Part shown: piece by piece, positions 25,620 through 33,603 of the stretch
Position numbering within the stretch: position 1 is the first letter of the stretch
Layout: each line of letters opens with the position of its first letter
From: Bullifex porci
GTDB lineage: Bacteria; Spirochaetota; Spirochaetia; Sphaerochaetales; Sphaerochaetaceae
DNA: 46,696 nucleotides
NCBI RefSeq assembly: GCF_009695635.1
Contig: NZ_VUNN01000019.1
Span: 1-46,696 of the forward strand
Direction of reading: 5' to 3'
The notes under the pieces: model-generated
What the model was told of the DNA's origin: nothing
Seen by the model: the letters and a program-made list of their open reading frames with translations, nothing else
The model's database searches: none
Made by a program: the position numbers and the translations under genes

Positions 25620-27209
25620 TTAAAGTTGGTTCTTACTCTGTGGGTCAAATGCATCTCTTAAGCCATCACCAAAGAAGTTCATAGCAAATAAGAATACAAT
25701 CATTGCAATTGATGGACATAGCAGCTTCCATGGATAAAGAGTCATTGAAGCAACACCATCACCAATTAATGAGCCCCAAGAAGCATAAGGAGCTTGTACA
25801 CCAAGACCTAAGAATGATAGGAAGCTTTCCTGCATGATGAATGCTGGAATTCTTATTGTTGAATAAACAATAATTACAGAAAGTGAGTTTGGAACCATGT
25901 GTCTTAGAATGATGTGGCTTGTAGAAGCACCCATACTTCTTGCAGCCTCAACATACTCTTGGTTCTTTAAGCTCATTATCTGACCACGAACCATTCTTGC
26001 AATTGTAAGCCATGAAACCATAGCGAGTGCGAAGAATAGGTTGAAAATCTTTCTACCAAATATAGCCATACAAATGATTACTAATAGCATATATGGAAGA
26101 CCATACATGATATCAACGAATCTCATTAGGTAGTAGTCAATCTTTCCACCGCGGTAACCAGCAACTGCACCAACTAAGATACCGATAAGTACAGATGTAA
26201 TAGTACCGATTAAACCGATAGCAATAGAAATCTGACCACCATAGATAATTCTTGAGAGTAAATCACGTCCAAGATAATCTGTACCAAGAAAATATCTTCT
26301 CATGTGCTTTAAGCTAACTTCAGCCTTAGCAGTGATGTGATCATTAATCTCGATATCACCCTTAAATGGGAATGAGACAGAGCCCTCTGCAATTTGAGCC
26401 TTCATCTTCTTCTCGATAGTTTTCTTAGCACTTGTCTCGAGCTTACCAATGATAGAATCTGACGCTTTAGATTCCCAATCCTTTCTGCTCATATTCTCAA
26501 TTTCAAGGTCTACAGCAGCTGTGATATCTTCATCTGTTGCATCTGTAAGACTTGCTTTTACAGTATTTGTTACCTGTGATCTAATTTCCTTATCGAGTGA
26601 GGTTTCAATTAAAGCTGAATCTGCTTTAATTTCCTTTGCATAGATATCTAATAAAGTGTCATAGTCAAGCTTTGAAAGACTAGTTTTCTTACCATCAAGT
26701 AGGTAATAAAGATTATTAATAGTAATTTGGATATCTGTATTAATCTTATCTACATACTTATCGATAGTCTTTTGCTCTGTACTATTAAACTCAAAGGTAC
26801 CAGCTTCTCTCTGGCTTTCACCCTCTTTATAAAGGTAGTCCCAAACCTTATTAGTTTCATTTTTAAGGATTAAATCCTCAATCATCTGGTTTTCTTCTTC
26901 AGAAAGTACAAGTCTACCAGCTCTCCAAGCTTTGAAATATAGGTTTTTATATTGCTGCTCAAGCATTAGCTCACCAGAGGTCTTTGTCAAAGAAGGTCTA
27001 AGGTGCTGGTGGTCAATGATTGATTCATCGTAAGGATAAATTGGAAGAAATGAAGCTGAGAATGAAATAATTGCATAAATAATTACGACAACCATTCCAA
27101 AAACTGCCATCTTATTTTTCTTTAGTCTTTTCCAAGCCTCCTTAGTGAGGCTGTTTCCAACTACAACTTGGTTGAATTCATTTACTGTCTGTTCTTTTTT
27201 TCTTAGCAT
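25620..27209 (-). CDS. oppC: Oligopeptide ABC permease OppC with large periplasmic insertion
   Basis: The 529-aa inner-membrane permease is much longer than a usual OppC (about 300 aa). The N-terminal TM helix (around residues 34-56) and the C-terminal BPD_transp_1 domain (from GTDYLGRDLLSRIIYGG near residue 305) are normal, with the EAA loop in VEAARSMGASTSHIILRHMVPNS. Between them sit about 235 residues of mostly charged, helical sequence (for example KINTDIQITINNLYYLLDG and TDEDITAAVDLEIENMSRKDW) that should face the periplasm by topology. I recognise no domain in it. It might contact OppA or the peptidoglycan. The gene lies 12 bp after oppB. Confidence 0.93.
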   Translation of the reverse strand: MLRKKEQTVNEFNQVVVGNSLTKEAWKRLKKNKMAVFGMVVVIIYAIISFSASFLPIYPYDESIIDHQHLRPSLTKTSGELMLEQQYKNLYFKAWRAGRLVLSEEENQMIEDLILKNETNKVWDYLYKEGESQREAGTFEFNSTEQKTIDKYVDKINTDIQITINNLYYLLDGKKTSLSKLDYDTLLDIYAKEIKADSALIETSLDKEIRSQVTNTVKASLTDATDEDITAAVDLEIENMSRKDWESKASDSIIGKLETSAKKTIEKKMKAQIAEGSVSFPFKGDIEINDHITAKAEVSLKHMRRYFLGTDYLGRDLLSRIIYGGQISIAIGLIGTITSVLIGILVGAVAGYRGGKIDYYLMRFVDIMYGLPYMLLVIICMAIFGRKIFNLFFALAMVSWLTIARMVRGQIMSLKNQEYVEAARSMGASTSHIILRHMVPNSLSVIIVYSTIRIPAFIMQESFLSFLGLGVQAPYASWGSLIGDGVASMTLYPWKLLCPSIAMIVFLFAMNFFGDGLRDAFDPQSKNQL

Positions 27210-27221
27210 CTTCAGCCTCTC

Positions 27222-28151
27222 TTATTTATATGTGATTCTAGGGTCAAGCTGTGCATAAACAACATCAACAACGAAGTTCATTACGATGAGAATTGCAGAG
27301 TAGACGATTACTACACCAACGATAAGTGTATAGTCACGGTTGAAGGATGACTGGACGAAGAACTTACCTAATCCAGGAACACGGAATACCTGTTCAACAA
27401 CGATACTACCAGTGATAATACCTGCAAATGCTGGTCCAAGGTAGCTTACGATTGGAAGCATAGCTCCCTTCATAGCGTGCTTAAAGATAATAACACTGTT
27501 TCTCATACCCTTAGCTTTAGCTGTTCTAATGTAGTCAGAACGAAGAGTTTCAAGCATAGAGGATCTTGTTAAACGTGCAATATCAGCATAATAAGCAAAT
27601 GAAAGAGCAATAGATGGAAGAATAATAGTTTTCCAACCAAGTCCCTCTGAGAACCATCCAGAGGTTGGGAACCATCCTAGCTTCATTGCAAATATGTATT
27701 GTAGTAGCGGTCCAACTACAAAGAGCGGGACAGATAATCCTAGTGCCGCTATTCCCATCGGGATGTAGTCTAAAACGGAGTTTTGCTTTACCGCCGCTAT
27801 TATTCCAAACGAAACTCCAAATATAAGCGCTATTGCCATAGCAATACAGCCAAGGATAATTGAGTTAGGAATGGAATTAAAAATCAAATAGTTAACATCA
27901 TGGTCTTTGTACTTATAGCTAGGTCCAAGATCACCTCTGATAACATCAAAGAGATATCTTCCGTACTGTTGCCAGAGAGGTTCATCCATATGATACTTTG
28001 CTTCAATATTACGCTTAACAACCTCAGGGAGTGCTCTTTCACCATCGAAAGGTCCACCTGGTGCGATACGTACAATAAAGAAACTAAGTGTGATAATAAT
28101 CAGCATGGTCGGAATCATACCAATTAATCTTTTAAAAATGTATTTGGTCAT
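27222..28151 (-). CDS. oppB: Oligopeptide ABC transporter permease OppB
   Basis: The 309-aa permease has six predicted TM helices, the first within the conserved FKRLIGMIPTMLIIITLSFF segment, and a periplasmic loop with RIAPGGPFDGERALPEVV. Its EAA-type loop (YIRTAKAKGMRNSVIIFKHAMKGAMLP) docks OppD/OppF. GAGGG lies 7 nt before the ATG. It is the first gene of oppBCDF. It is divergent from rimO across about 130 bp. Confidence 0.95.
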   Translation of the reverse strand: MTKYIFKRLIGMIPTMLIIITLSFFIVRIAPGGPFDGERALPEVVKRNIEAKYHMDEPLWQQYGRYLFDVIRGDLGPSYKYKDHDVNYLIFNSIPNSIILGCIAMAIALIFGVSFGIIAAVKQNSVLDYIPMGIAALGLSVPLFVVGPLLQYIFAMKLGWFPTSGWFSEGLGWKTIILPSIALSFAYYADIARLTRSSMLETLRSDYIRTAKAKGMRNSVIIFKHAMKGAMLPIVSYLGPAFAGIITGSIVVEQVFRVPGLGKFFVQSSFNRDYTLIVGVVIVYSAILIVMNFVVDVVYAQLDPRITYK

Positions 28152-28204
28152 AGGCCCTCTTTATTTTGTAAATAAATGAATATTCTATTGGATACTACCA
28201 GCCA

Positions 28205-28233
28205 TTGAAAAAATATGCAATAATATGTATAAA
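28205..28233 (+). promoter_or_regulatory. rimO promoter
   Basis: TTGAAA (28205-28210), exactly 17 bp, TATAAA (28228-28233). Transcription should start near 28240, giving rimO a 5' leader of about 38 nt that contains AAGGAA, the likely ribosome-binding site. Confidence 0.6.
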
Positions 28234-28278
28234 AATTCGAACGTTATTCAAATTACAATAAGGAATTTTTGTCTAAAA

Positions 28279-29619
28279 ATGAGTAAAAAAATATATATAG
28301 AAAGTCTAGGTTGTGCTAAAAACCAGGTCGATAGTGAGATACTCTTAACAATTGCTAAACAAAAGGGGTATGAGGTTACAAAAACAGCTCAGGATGCTGA
28401 TTTATTATTTGTTAATACATGTGGCTTTATTGAAAGTGCAAAGGAGGAATCAATTAATACCTTCTTTTCACTAAAAAATACATTTCCTAAGGCAAAGATT
28501 ATTCTCGGAGGTTGCTTAGCTGAGCGCTATAACAAGGAGCTTGAGCTTGAGGAAGCAGATGCTATCTTTGGGAACCATGATTTATCAAAATTTGCAGATT
28601 TATTAGATGAATTAGAGGAAAATGATGAGCAAATAAAGCTAGCTCCAGAGTATCCTGATCCAGATAAGGAAAAGGATGAAAGAAGTGAGTATCTATCTAT
28701 GCCAAGATCCTGCTATCTAAAGATATCAGAGGGTTGTAACCATAGATGTAATTACTGTGCAATTCCAATAATTAGGGGACCTCTCAGAAGCAGACCTTTT
28801 AACAGTATTGTTGAGGAAGCAAAGAGATTAATAGCACAGGGCTTTTATGAAATAAATTTAATAGCTCAGGATTTAGGTGCATATGGTACAGACTTTGATG
28901 GAAAGAGTCACTTCTGTGAGCTACTAGATACCTTAGCCTCCTTAGATGGTAATTTTGTATTAAGACTTCTATATATCCATCCAGATACCTTCCCAATTGA
29001 GTTAATCGATATCGTAAAGAATAATAAAAAGATTCTTCCTTACTTCGATATCCCATTCCAGCATGCAAGTCAAAGAGTATTAAGAGGTATGAAGAGAAGT
29101 GGAAATACTGAAAAATACTTAGCTTTAATCGAGAAAATAAGAAGTAATATCCCAGAAGCTGTAATTAGAACTACCTTAATGCTTGGCTTCCCTGGTGAGG
29201 AGAGAGAGGATTTTGATGAGCTCTTAAGATTCGTTAAGAGTGCTCGTTTTGATTGGATGGGCTCATTCTTGTACTCTAGAGAGGAGGATACTCCAGCCTA
29301 TGAAATGAGAAATGAAAAAGATCATAAAAAGGCAATTAAGAGAGCTACACCTTGGAAGAGTGAGCTTGAAGAGCTTCAAAGCAAGATTACAGAGGAAAAT
29401 TTAGAGAAATTTGTTGGAAAGAAATATCTTGCCTTAGTTGAAGAAAATATCCAGGGTGAGGATCTATCAATTGCACGTATATATTCACAGGCTCCAGATG
29501 TTGATGGCTTAACTGTTATTATGGGTGAGGGTATTAAGCCAGGTGATGTCGTTGAAGTCGGAATAAGAAAGGTTAGGGGAGTTGACTTAGAAGCAATATT
29601 AATAAGGAAGGTTTATTAA
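28279..29619 (+). CDS. rimO: Ribosomal protein S12 methylthiotransferase
   Basis: The 446-aa radical-SAM enzyme adds a methylthio group to Asp of ribosomal protein uS12. The N-terminal UPF0004 domain holds one iron-sulfur cluster via cysteines in ESLGCAKNQ, VNTCGF and LGGCLAE. The radical-SAM cluster is C153-x3-C157-x2-C160 (EGCNHRCNYCAIP), and the following IRGPLRSRP is diagnostic for RimO rather than MiaB. A TRAM domain ends the protein. The start at 28279 (MSKKIYIE) is preferred over an in-frame ATG at 28225, which lies within the promoter. AAGGAA is 13 nt upstream, somewhat far. The stop overlaps the helicase start in TAATG. Confidence 0.95.
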   Translation: MSKKIYIESLGCAKNQVDSEILLTIAKQKGYEVTKTAQDADLLFVNTCGFIESAKEESINTFFSLKNTFPKAKIILGGCLAERYNKELELEEADAIFGNHDLSKFADLLDELEENDEQIKLAPEYPDPDKEKDERSEYLSMPRSCYLKISEGCNHRCNYCAIPIIRGPLRSRPFNSIVEEAKRLIAQGFYEINLIAQDLGAYGTDFDGKSHFCELLDTLASLDGNFVLRLLYIHPDTFPIELIDIVKNNKKILPYFDIPFQHASQRVLRGMKRSGNTEKYLALIEKIRSNIPEAVIRTTLMLGFPGEEREDFDELLRFVKSARFDWMGSFLYSREEDTPAYEMRNEKDHKKAIKRATPWKSELEELQSKITEENLEKFVGKKYLALVEENIQGEDLSIARIYSQAPDVDGLTVIMGEGIKPGDVVEVGIRKVRGVDLEAILIRKVY

Positions 29620-31820
29620 TGACTTCTCTTTTAAGCTCTCTTAATGAAATGCAGAAGGAAGCAGTACTAGATTTTAATAATCCACTACTAGTTTTAGCTG
29701 GTGCTGGATCAGGTAAGACACGCGTAATTACTTCAAAAATTGCATATGCAATTAAGGAGATGAACTACTCTCCATATCGCATCCTCGCTGTAACCTTTAC
29801 AAATAAAGCAGCTAAGGAGATGAGAGAGAGAATAAACTCAATGATTCCTGATGAAAATATTGCAGGACTTGAGATGAGAACCTTCCACTCCTTTGGTGCA
29901 TATGTACTTCGTCGCTATGGAAGTAAAATTGGTCTAAATGATTCCTTTACTATTTATGATGATGAGGATTCCTTAAACCTACTTTGCAATGCTTTTCCTG
30001 ATGAGAAAAAGGGTGACCTTCGTGAATATATGAAGCAAATTAGTAAAGCTAAGGATAAGGGATATAATTCAAGTAGCGCAGAGCTAAATGGATTAGCTTA
30101 TCATATGCAAGGCTTTAGAACCTATTTTGCTGCATATGAAAATGCTCTTAGGAAATCTGGTTGTGTCGATTTTGCTGATTTAATTATTAGAACAACAGAG
30201 CTATTAGAGCAAAACGATGATGTAAGAGAGTACTTTCAGCAGCGCTTTAAGCTTATTTTAGTCGATGAGTATCAAGATACAAACGCATCTCAATTTAAGC
30301 TACTAAAATGTCTTGTTGGTAAGGATACACAGCTTGTTGTAGTTGGTGATGATGACCAGTCAATTTATAAGTTCAGAGGTGCTGAGATTAAAAATATTCT
30401 ATCCTTTGAATATTATTACCCTAATACAAGAATTATTAAGCTCGAAGAAAACTATAGAAGTACAAAAAATATTCTAAGAGTTGCTTCCTCTGTAATTAAG
30501 AATAATAAGGAAAGACACGATAAAACTATTTTTACTAATAATGAATCTGGTGAGCTTCCTGAGCTAATTAGCTCAATCGATGCCGATGAGGAGGCTTTAA
30601 AGGTAAGGATGCTTATAAGCCGCCTTCCTAATTATAAATCTGTAGCAATACTTTATAGAACAAATGCTCAGTCTAGAGAATTTGAAACTGTACTATCATG
30701 CTTTAGAATTCCATATGAGGTAGTAGGAGCACTACGCTTCTATGAGCGTGAGGAAATTAAGGATGCACTAGCTCTCTTTTCTATTATCCTTAATCCACAC
30801 GATAGAATTTCATTTTTAAGAATAATTAATAAGCCAGCTAGAGGTATTGGTAAGGCAGCTCTAGAGCAAATACTCTCATACTCAGATCACCTTATTGATA
30901 GCTTAGAGTTTGCTATCAAGGATAATAAGCTCTCTGGAAAAGCAAAATCAGGAGCTACTGCCTTCTTAGATATGTATAAGAAGGGATGTGAGCTATTAAA
31001 TAATAATTGTGTCTTAAAGGACTTTGCTGTTTTCATGCTTGATTCCAGTGGACTTAAGAAGCTTTATGAGGATGAGAAGGATGAAACAATTAGACGAGGT
31101 AGGCTTGAAAACCTTTCATCGTTAGTAAATGCTTTAGAGAAAATTGCTCCAGGAAGAGAGGGGTTAATTTCATTTTTAGAGAGTATTACTCTCGATAGAA
31201 CAACACTTGGAAGTGATGATGAGGAAAATGAAGATAGCGTAAAGCTAATGACTATGCATAATACTAAGGGTCTTGAGTTTGATACTGTATTTGTCACAGG
31301 CCTTGAGGATGGTATTATGCCATCTGTTAGAGAGGGCTCTGAAATAGACGATGTTGAAGAGGAGCGAAGACTTTTCTATGTTGCTGTTACTCGAGCAAAG
31401 AAAAAGCTATTTTTAACATTTGCTTCAAAAAGAATGTTATGGGGCTCCTGGAATAGCCAAAAGCCATCACGCTTTTTAAAGGAAATTCCAAAAAGCTTCT
31501 ATAAGGGTGAAATTGAAACAGCAAATGCCTCATATACTAATCATTTTGCATTCGAACCAAGAAGAAGTAATATTACTAACACTCCTTCCTGGGCTCAGAA
31601 CATTGTAAAAACACCTACTAAAACTAAAAGTAGTGAAGTAAAGGTAGTTAAGAATGTAAATTATGAGGTAGGGGACAGAGTTATTTCTCCTAATTATGGA
31701 AGAGGTGAAATTATTTCTAAAGAGATAAAGAATGGTAAAACAGTAATTCGAGTAAGATTTGAAAAGGGAAATGTCGCTCTATTTAATACAATGTATGCAA
31801 ATCTTACAAAAGTAGAGTAG
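29619..31820 (+). CDS. UvrD/PcrA-type superfamily 1 DNA helicase
   Basis: The 733-aa 3'-5' helicase acts in repair and replication-fork maintenance. It carries a Q motif (LNEMQKEAV), Walker A G28-A-G-S-G-K33-T, motif Ia TFTNKAAKEMRERI, Walker B LVDEYQDTN, motif III VGDDDQSIYKFRGA, motif IV ILYRTNAQSREFE, motif V TMHNTKGLEFDTVFV and motif VI EERRLFYVAVTRAK. The last 50 residues (VGDRVISPNYGRGEI) form the Tudor-like tail typical of PcrA and UvrD, which distinguishes it from Rep. It is translationally coupled to rimO with AAGGAAGG as RBS. The stop is TAG, and no terminator separates it clearly from the rplM leader. Confidence 0.93.
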   Translation: MTSLLSSLNEMQKEAVLDFNNPLLVLAGAGSGKTRVITSKIAYAIKEMNYSPYRILAVTFTNKAAKEMRERINSMIPDENIAGLEMRTFHSFGAYVLRRYGSKIGLNDSFTIYDDEDSLNLLCNAFPDEKKGDLREYMKQISKAKDKGYNSSSAELNGLAYHMQGFRTYFAAYENALRKSGCVDFADLIIRTTELLEQNDDVREYFQQRFKLILVDEYQDTNASQFKLLKCLVGKDTQLVVVGDDDQSIYKFRGAEIKNILSFEYYYPNTRIIKLEENYRSTKNILRVASSVIKNNKERHDKTIFTNNESGELPELISSIDADEEALKVRMLISRLPNYKSVAILYRTNAQSREFETVLSCFRIPYEVVGALRFYEREEIKDALALFSIILNPHDRISFLRIINKPARGIGKAALEQILSYSDHLIDSLEFAIKDNKLSGKAKSGATAFLDMYKKGCELLNNNCVLKDFAVFMLDSSGLKKLYEDEKDETIRRGRLENLSSLVNALEKIAPGREGLISFLESITLDRTTLGSDDEENEDSVKLMTMHNTKGLEFDTVFVTGLEDGIMPSVREGSEIDDVEEERRLFYVAVTRAKKKLFLTFASKRMLWGSWNSQKPSRFLKEIPKSFYKGEIETANASYTNHFAFEPRRSNITNTPSWAQNIVKTPTKTKSSEVKVVKNVNYEVGDRVISPNYGRGEIISKEIKNGKTVIRVRFEKGNVALFNTMYANLTKVE

Positions 31821-31827
31821 AAAGTAC

Positions 31828-32137
31828 TGGACAAAAATTCGTTATCTGTTTTATATTTATCGCGTCTGTCTGTTATAGGCAGTTTTAAGTATGTCCTTCA
31901 AGATTTATTCTTTTTTAGAGGGTTAATCAAAGAGCTTTCCTCAAAGGCTTGATGATTTATCTAGCTAAAGGGGATATAAATCTAGAGATGAGGATCTCTA
32001 CCATTAATATCAGCTTAAAATATAGTGCGCCTTACCGCCTTTCCTAGGACTCTATATAGCTGTAAAAGATGGATCAGAGAAGGTGAGCCTCACCTTATAG
32101 TAGGAAATACAAAAATACAAATTGACAAGGATTCAGT
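31828..32137 (+). promoter_or_regulatory. Promoter and long structured-looking leader of rplM-rpsI
   Basis: This 317-bp gap contains no ORF. A promoter candidate TGGACA (31828-31833), 18 bp, TATATT (31852-31857) would start a leader of about 270 nt. In it I see four potential hairpins: ATCAA...GCTTGAT (31926-31953); a stem of TAGAGAT/ATCTCTA (31983-32000) within an outer GATAT/ATATC (31973-32011); ATATAG/CTATAT with outer AGCT/AGCT (32012-32061); and AAGGTGAG/CTCACCTT (32080-32096). No T tract follows the last. It may be a ribosomal-protein autoregulatory leader or a separate small RNA. I could not match it to 6S, SRP, tmRNA or RNase P RNA. Confidence 0.45.
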
Positions 32138-32566
32138 ATGAAGACTATTTTCGTTAAACCGCAGTCAGTTGAGAAGAAATGGTATCTCATTGACGCAGAA
32201 GGTAAGAATCTCGGACGTGTTGCTGTTGCAGCTGCAAGAATCTTGAGAGGAAAGAACAAGCCTGAGTATGTTCCTCACCAGGACATGGGCGACAATGTGA
32301 TCATCATCAACGCTGCAAAAGCAGCTGTTACTGGTAACAAGGTTCTCGATAAGAAATATTATCGTCACTCAATGTTCCCAGGTGGATTAACAACCGAAAG
32401 TTACGGTGAGCTCATCGAGAGAAAGCCAACTTACCCAATGGAACATGCTATCAAGGGTATGCTCCCACACGGAAAGCTTGGTAGAGCGCTCTTTACTAAT
32501 TGTAAGGTATATGCTGGCGCAGATCATCCACACATGGCTCAGCAGCCAATCGTTGTTGAACTTTAA
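32138..32566 (+). CDS. rplM: 50S ribosomal protein L13
   Basis: The 142-aa protein has the full L13 (uL13) pattern: an N-terminal KPQSVEKKWYLIDAEGKNLGRVA, the DMGDNVIIINAAKAAVTGNK loop, YYRHSMFPGGL, and a C-terminal KVYAGADHPHMAQQP. AAGGA lies about 8 nt before the ATG. The codon choice is strongly biased to C-ending codons for Ile, Asn and Phe compared with flanking genes, as in highly expressed genes. It is followed after 11 bp by rpsI, the universal rplM-rpsI pair. Confidence 0.98.
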   Translation: MKTIFVKPQSVEKKWYLIDAEGKNLGRVAVAAARILRGKNKPEYVPHQDMGDNVIIINAAKAAVTGNKVLDKKYYRHSMFPGGLTTESYGELIERKPTYPMEHAIKGMLPHGKLGRALFTNCKVYAGADHPHMAQQPIVVEL

Positions 32567-32577
32567 GGAGTTGAAAG

Positions 32578-32994
32578 ATGGCTAAGAAAGAAAAGAAAGA
32601 AATCGTAAATCTCGGTCACGGTGTTGGTCGCCGTAAGTCTGCTGTAGCACGCGTTTACTTAAGAGAAGGAAACGGTAAGATCACAGTAAACGGTAAGAGT
32701 GTTGAAGAATATTTCGTTGACGCTATTTCAGTCTTTACTGTTAAGCAGCCTCTCGTATTAACAGAGACAGCTGATAAGTTCGATGTTATCATCACAGTAG
32801 TTGGTGGTGGTATCGCAGGTCAGGCTGGTGCTTGCCGTCACGGTATCGCAAGAGCACTCTGTGAAGAAGACAATGATGCTTACAGATCAGCTCTCCATGC
32901 TGCTGGCTTCATGACAAGAGACCCAAGAATGGTCGAAAGAAAGAAGTACGGTCAGCGCGGTGCAAGAAGACGCTTCCAGTTCTCAAAGAGATAA
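32578..32994 (+). CDS. rpsI: 30S ribosomal protein S9
   Basis: The 138-aa S9 (uS9) shows [21 protein letters not shown], the [19 protein letters not shown] segment (where most bacteria read GQ.GA.RHGI.RAL) and the basic C-terminal tail ending in SKR, which reaches the P-site tRNA anticodon. GGAG lies before the ATG, within the short rplM-rpsI spacer. A terminator follows immediately and contains the -35 of recX. Confidence 0.98.
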   Translation: MAKKEKKEIVNLGHGVGRRKSAVARVYLREGNGKITVNGKSVEEYFVDAISVFTVKQPLVLTETADKFDVIITVVGGGIAGQAGACRHGIARALCEEDNDAYRSALHAAGFMTRDPRMVERKKYGQRGARRRFQFSKR

Positions 32995-33012
32995 TCTGGT
33001 TTATTGCCGATC

Positions 33013-33046
33013 AAGGAACTCATGGACTTTCATGGGTTCTTTTTTT
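33013..33046 (+). terminator. rpsI terminator
   Basis: A 9-bp stem GAACTCATG/CATGGGTTC (33016-33024, 33031-33039; one G-T pair) with a 6-base loop, then seven T residues (33040-33046). Its loop and T tract overlap the recX promoter. Confidence 0.85.
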
Positions 33047-33058
33047 ATTATTATCGTA
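33023..33058 (+). promoter_or_regulatory. recX promoter embedded in the rpsI terminator, leaderless start
   Basis: TGGACT (33023-33028), a 17-bp spacer, TATTAT (33046-33051), then six bases and ATG at 33058. The A of ATG is the seventh base after the -10. The region contains no Shine-Dalgarno sequence. The -35 lies in the terminator stem-loop. Confidence 0.55.
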
Positions 33059-33459
33059 TGACTTGTTACGATAAAGCACTTTCTCTTCTTGCTATTAGAG
33101 AGCATAGTGAAGCAGAGCTAAGAAATAAATTAATTGCTAAAGGCTTTCCAAAGAAAGAAATTGATGAAGCAATAAAAAAGCTCTTAGCTGAAAACTTCCT
33201 TTCAGACTCAAGATTTTGCAATCTGTTTATTCGCTCTCGCTTAAAGAAAAATCCTGAAGGTAAAAGCATCTTAATAATGAGACTTAGACAAAAGGGTATT
33301 TCAGCAGAGCTTGCTAAAAACTCGGTTGATTCATACTTTGAAGAAAACAGTGATGAAATAAATGAGATATTTAACTCATACTCTCAAAAGCTGATTACAA
33401 AGAAGGGAGAAGAAAAAGCAAAGCTTAAGCTCTATCAAAAGGGTATAAAGCTTTATTAA
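33058..33459 (+). CDS. recX: RecX-family regulator of RecA
   Basis: The 133-aa all-alpha protein resembles RecX, which binds and modulates RecA filaments. It has three tandem three-helix repeats: YDKALSLLAIREHSEAELRN, the IDEAIKKLLAENFLSDSRFC segment (with the conserved L.D..F pattern), and GKSILIMRLRQKGIS. The length suits a short RecX. The ATG at 33058 is chosen over a TTG at 33004, which lies in the rpsI terminator. recA is not in the window. Location after a ribosomal operon and its own embedded promoter suggest separate expression. Confidence 0.82.
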   Translation: MTCYDKALSLLAIREHSEAELRNKLIAKGFPKKEIDEAIKKLLAENFLSDSRFCNLFIRSRLKKNPEGKSILIMRLRQKGISAELAKNSVDSYFEENSDEINEIFNSYSQKLITKKGEEKAKLKLYQKGIKLY

Positions 33460-33551
33460 GAGTACATATCAATTACTGTTTTATATCCAACACGTATAAA
33501 ATTATTAGCACTATTTCCTCTTAATCCAAGATGAGCATTTATTCTAATGTG
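33456..33551 (-). pseudogene. Short gene remnant resembling an RNA polymerase alpha-CTD/HhH motif
   Basis: A 31-codon open stretch on the minus strand, closed by TGA on one side and ending in TAA that overlaps the recX stop, encodes a peptide containing LGLRGNSANNFIRVGYKTVID. The spacing L-x-L-R-x3-N-x5-R-x-G-x-x-T-V-x-D resembles the alpha-CTD signature (L-S-x-R-x3-N-x-L-x-x-A-G-I-x-T-V). It has no start codon or RBS and is probably the tail of a lost gene. Only the pattern match supports it. Confidence 0.35.
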
Positions 33552-33603
33552 TCATTTGTATAATGATATATGATATAAAAATAGCATAAATGGGAGCTTA
33601 TAG

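Noticed and set aside
31821-32137. RNase P RNA, 6S RNA, SRP RNA or tmRNA
   Set aside because: None of their conserved sequence cores was found on either strand; a GAGGAAAG-like match on the minus strand lacks the rest of the RNase P core.
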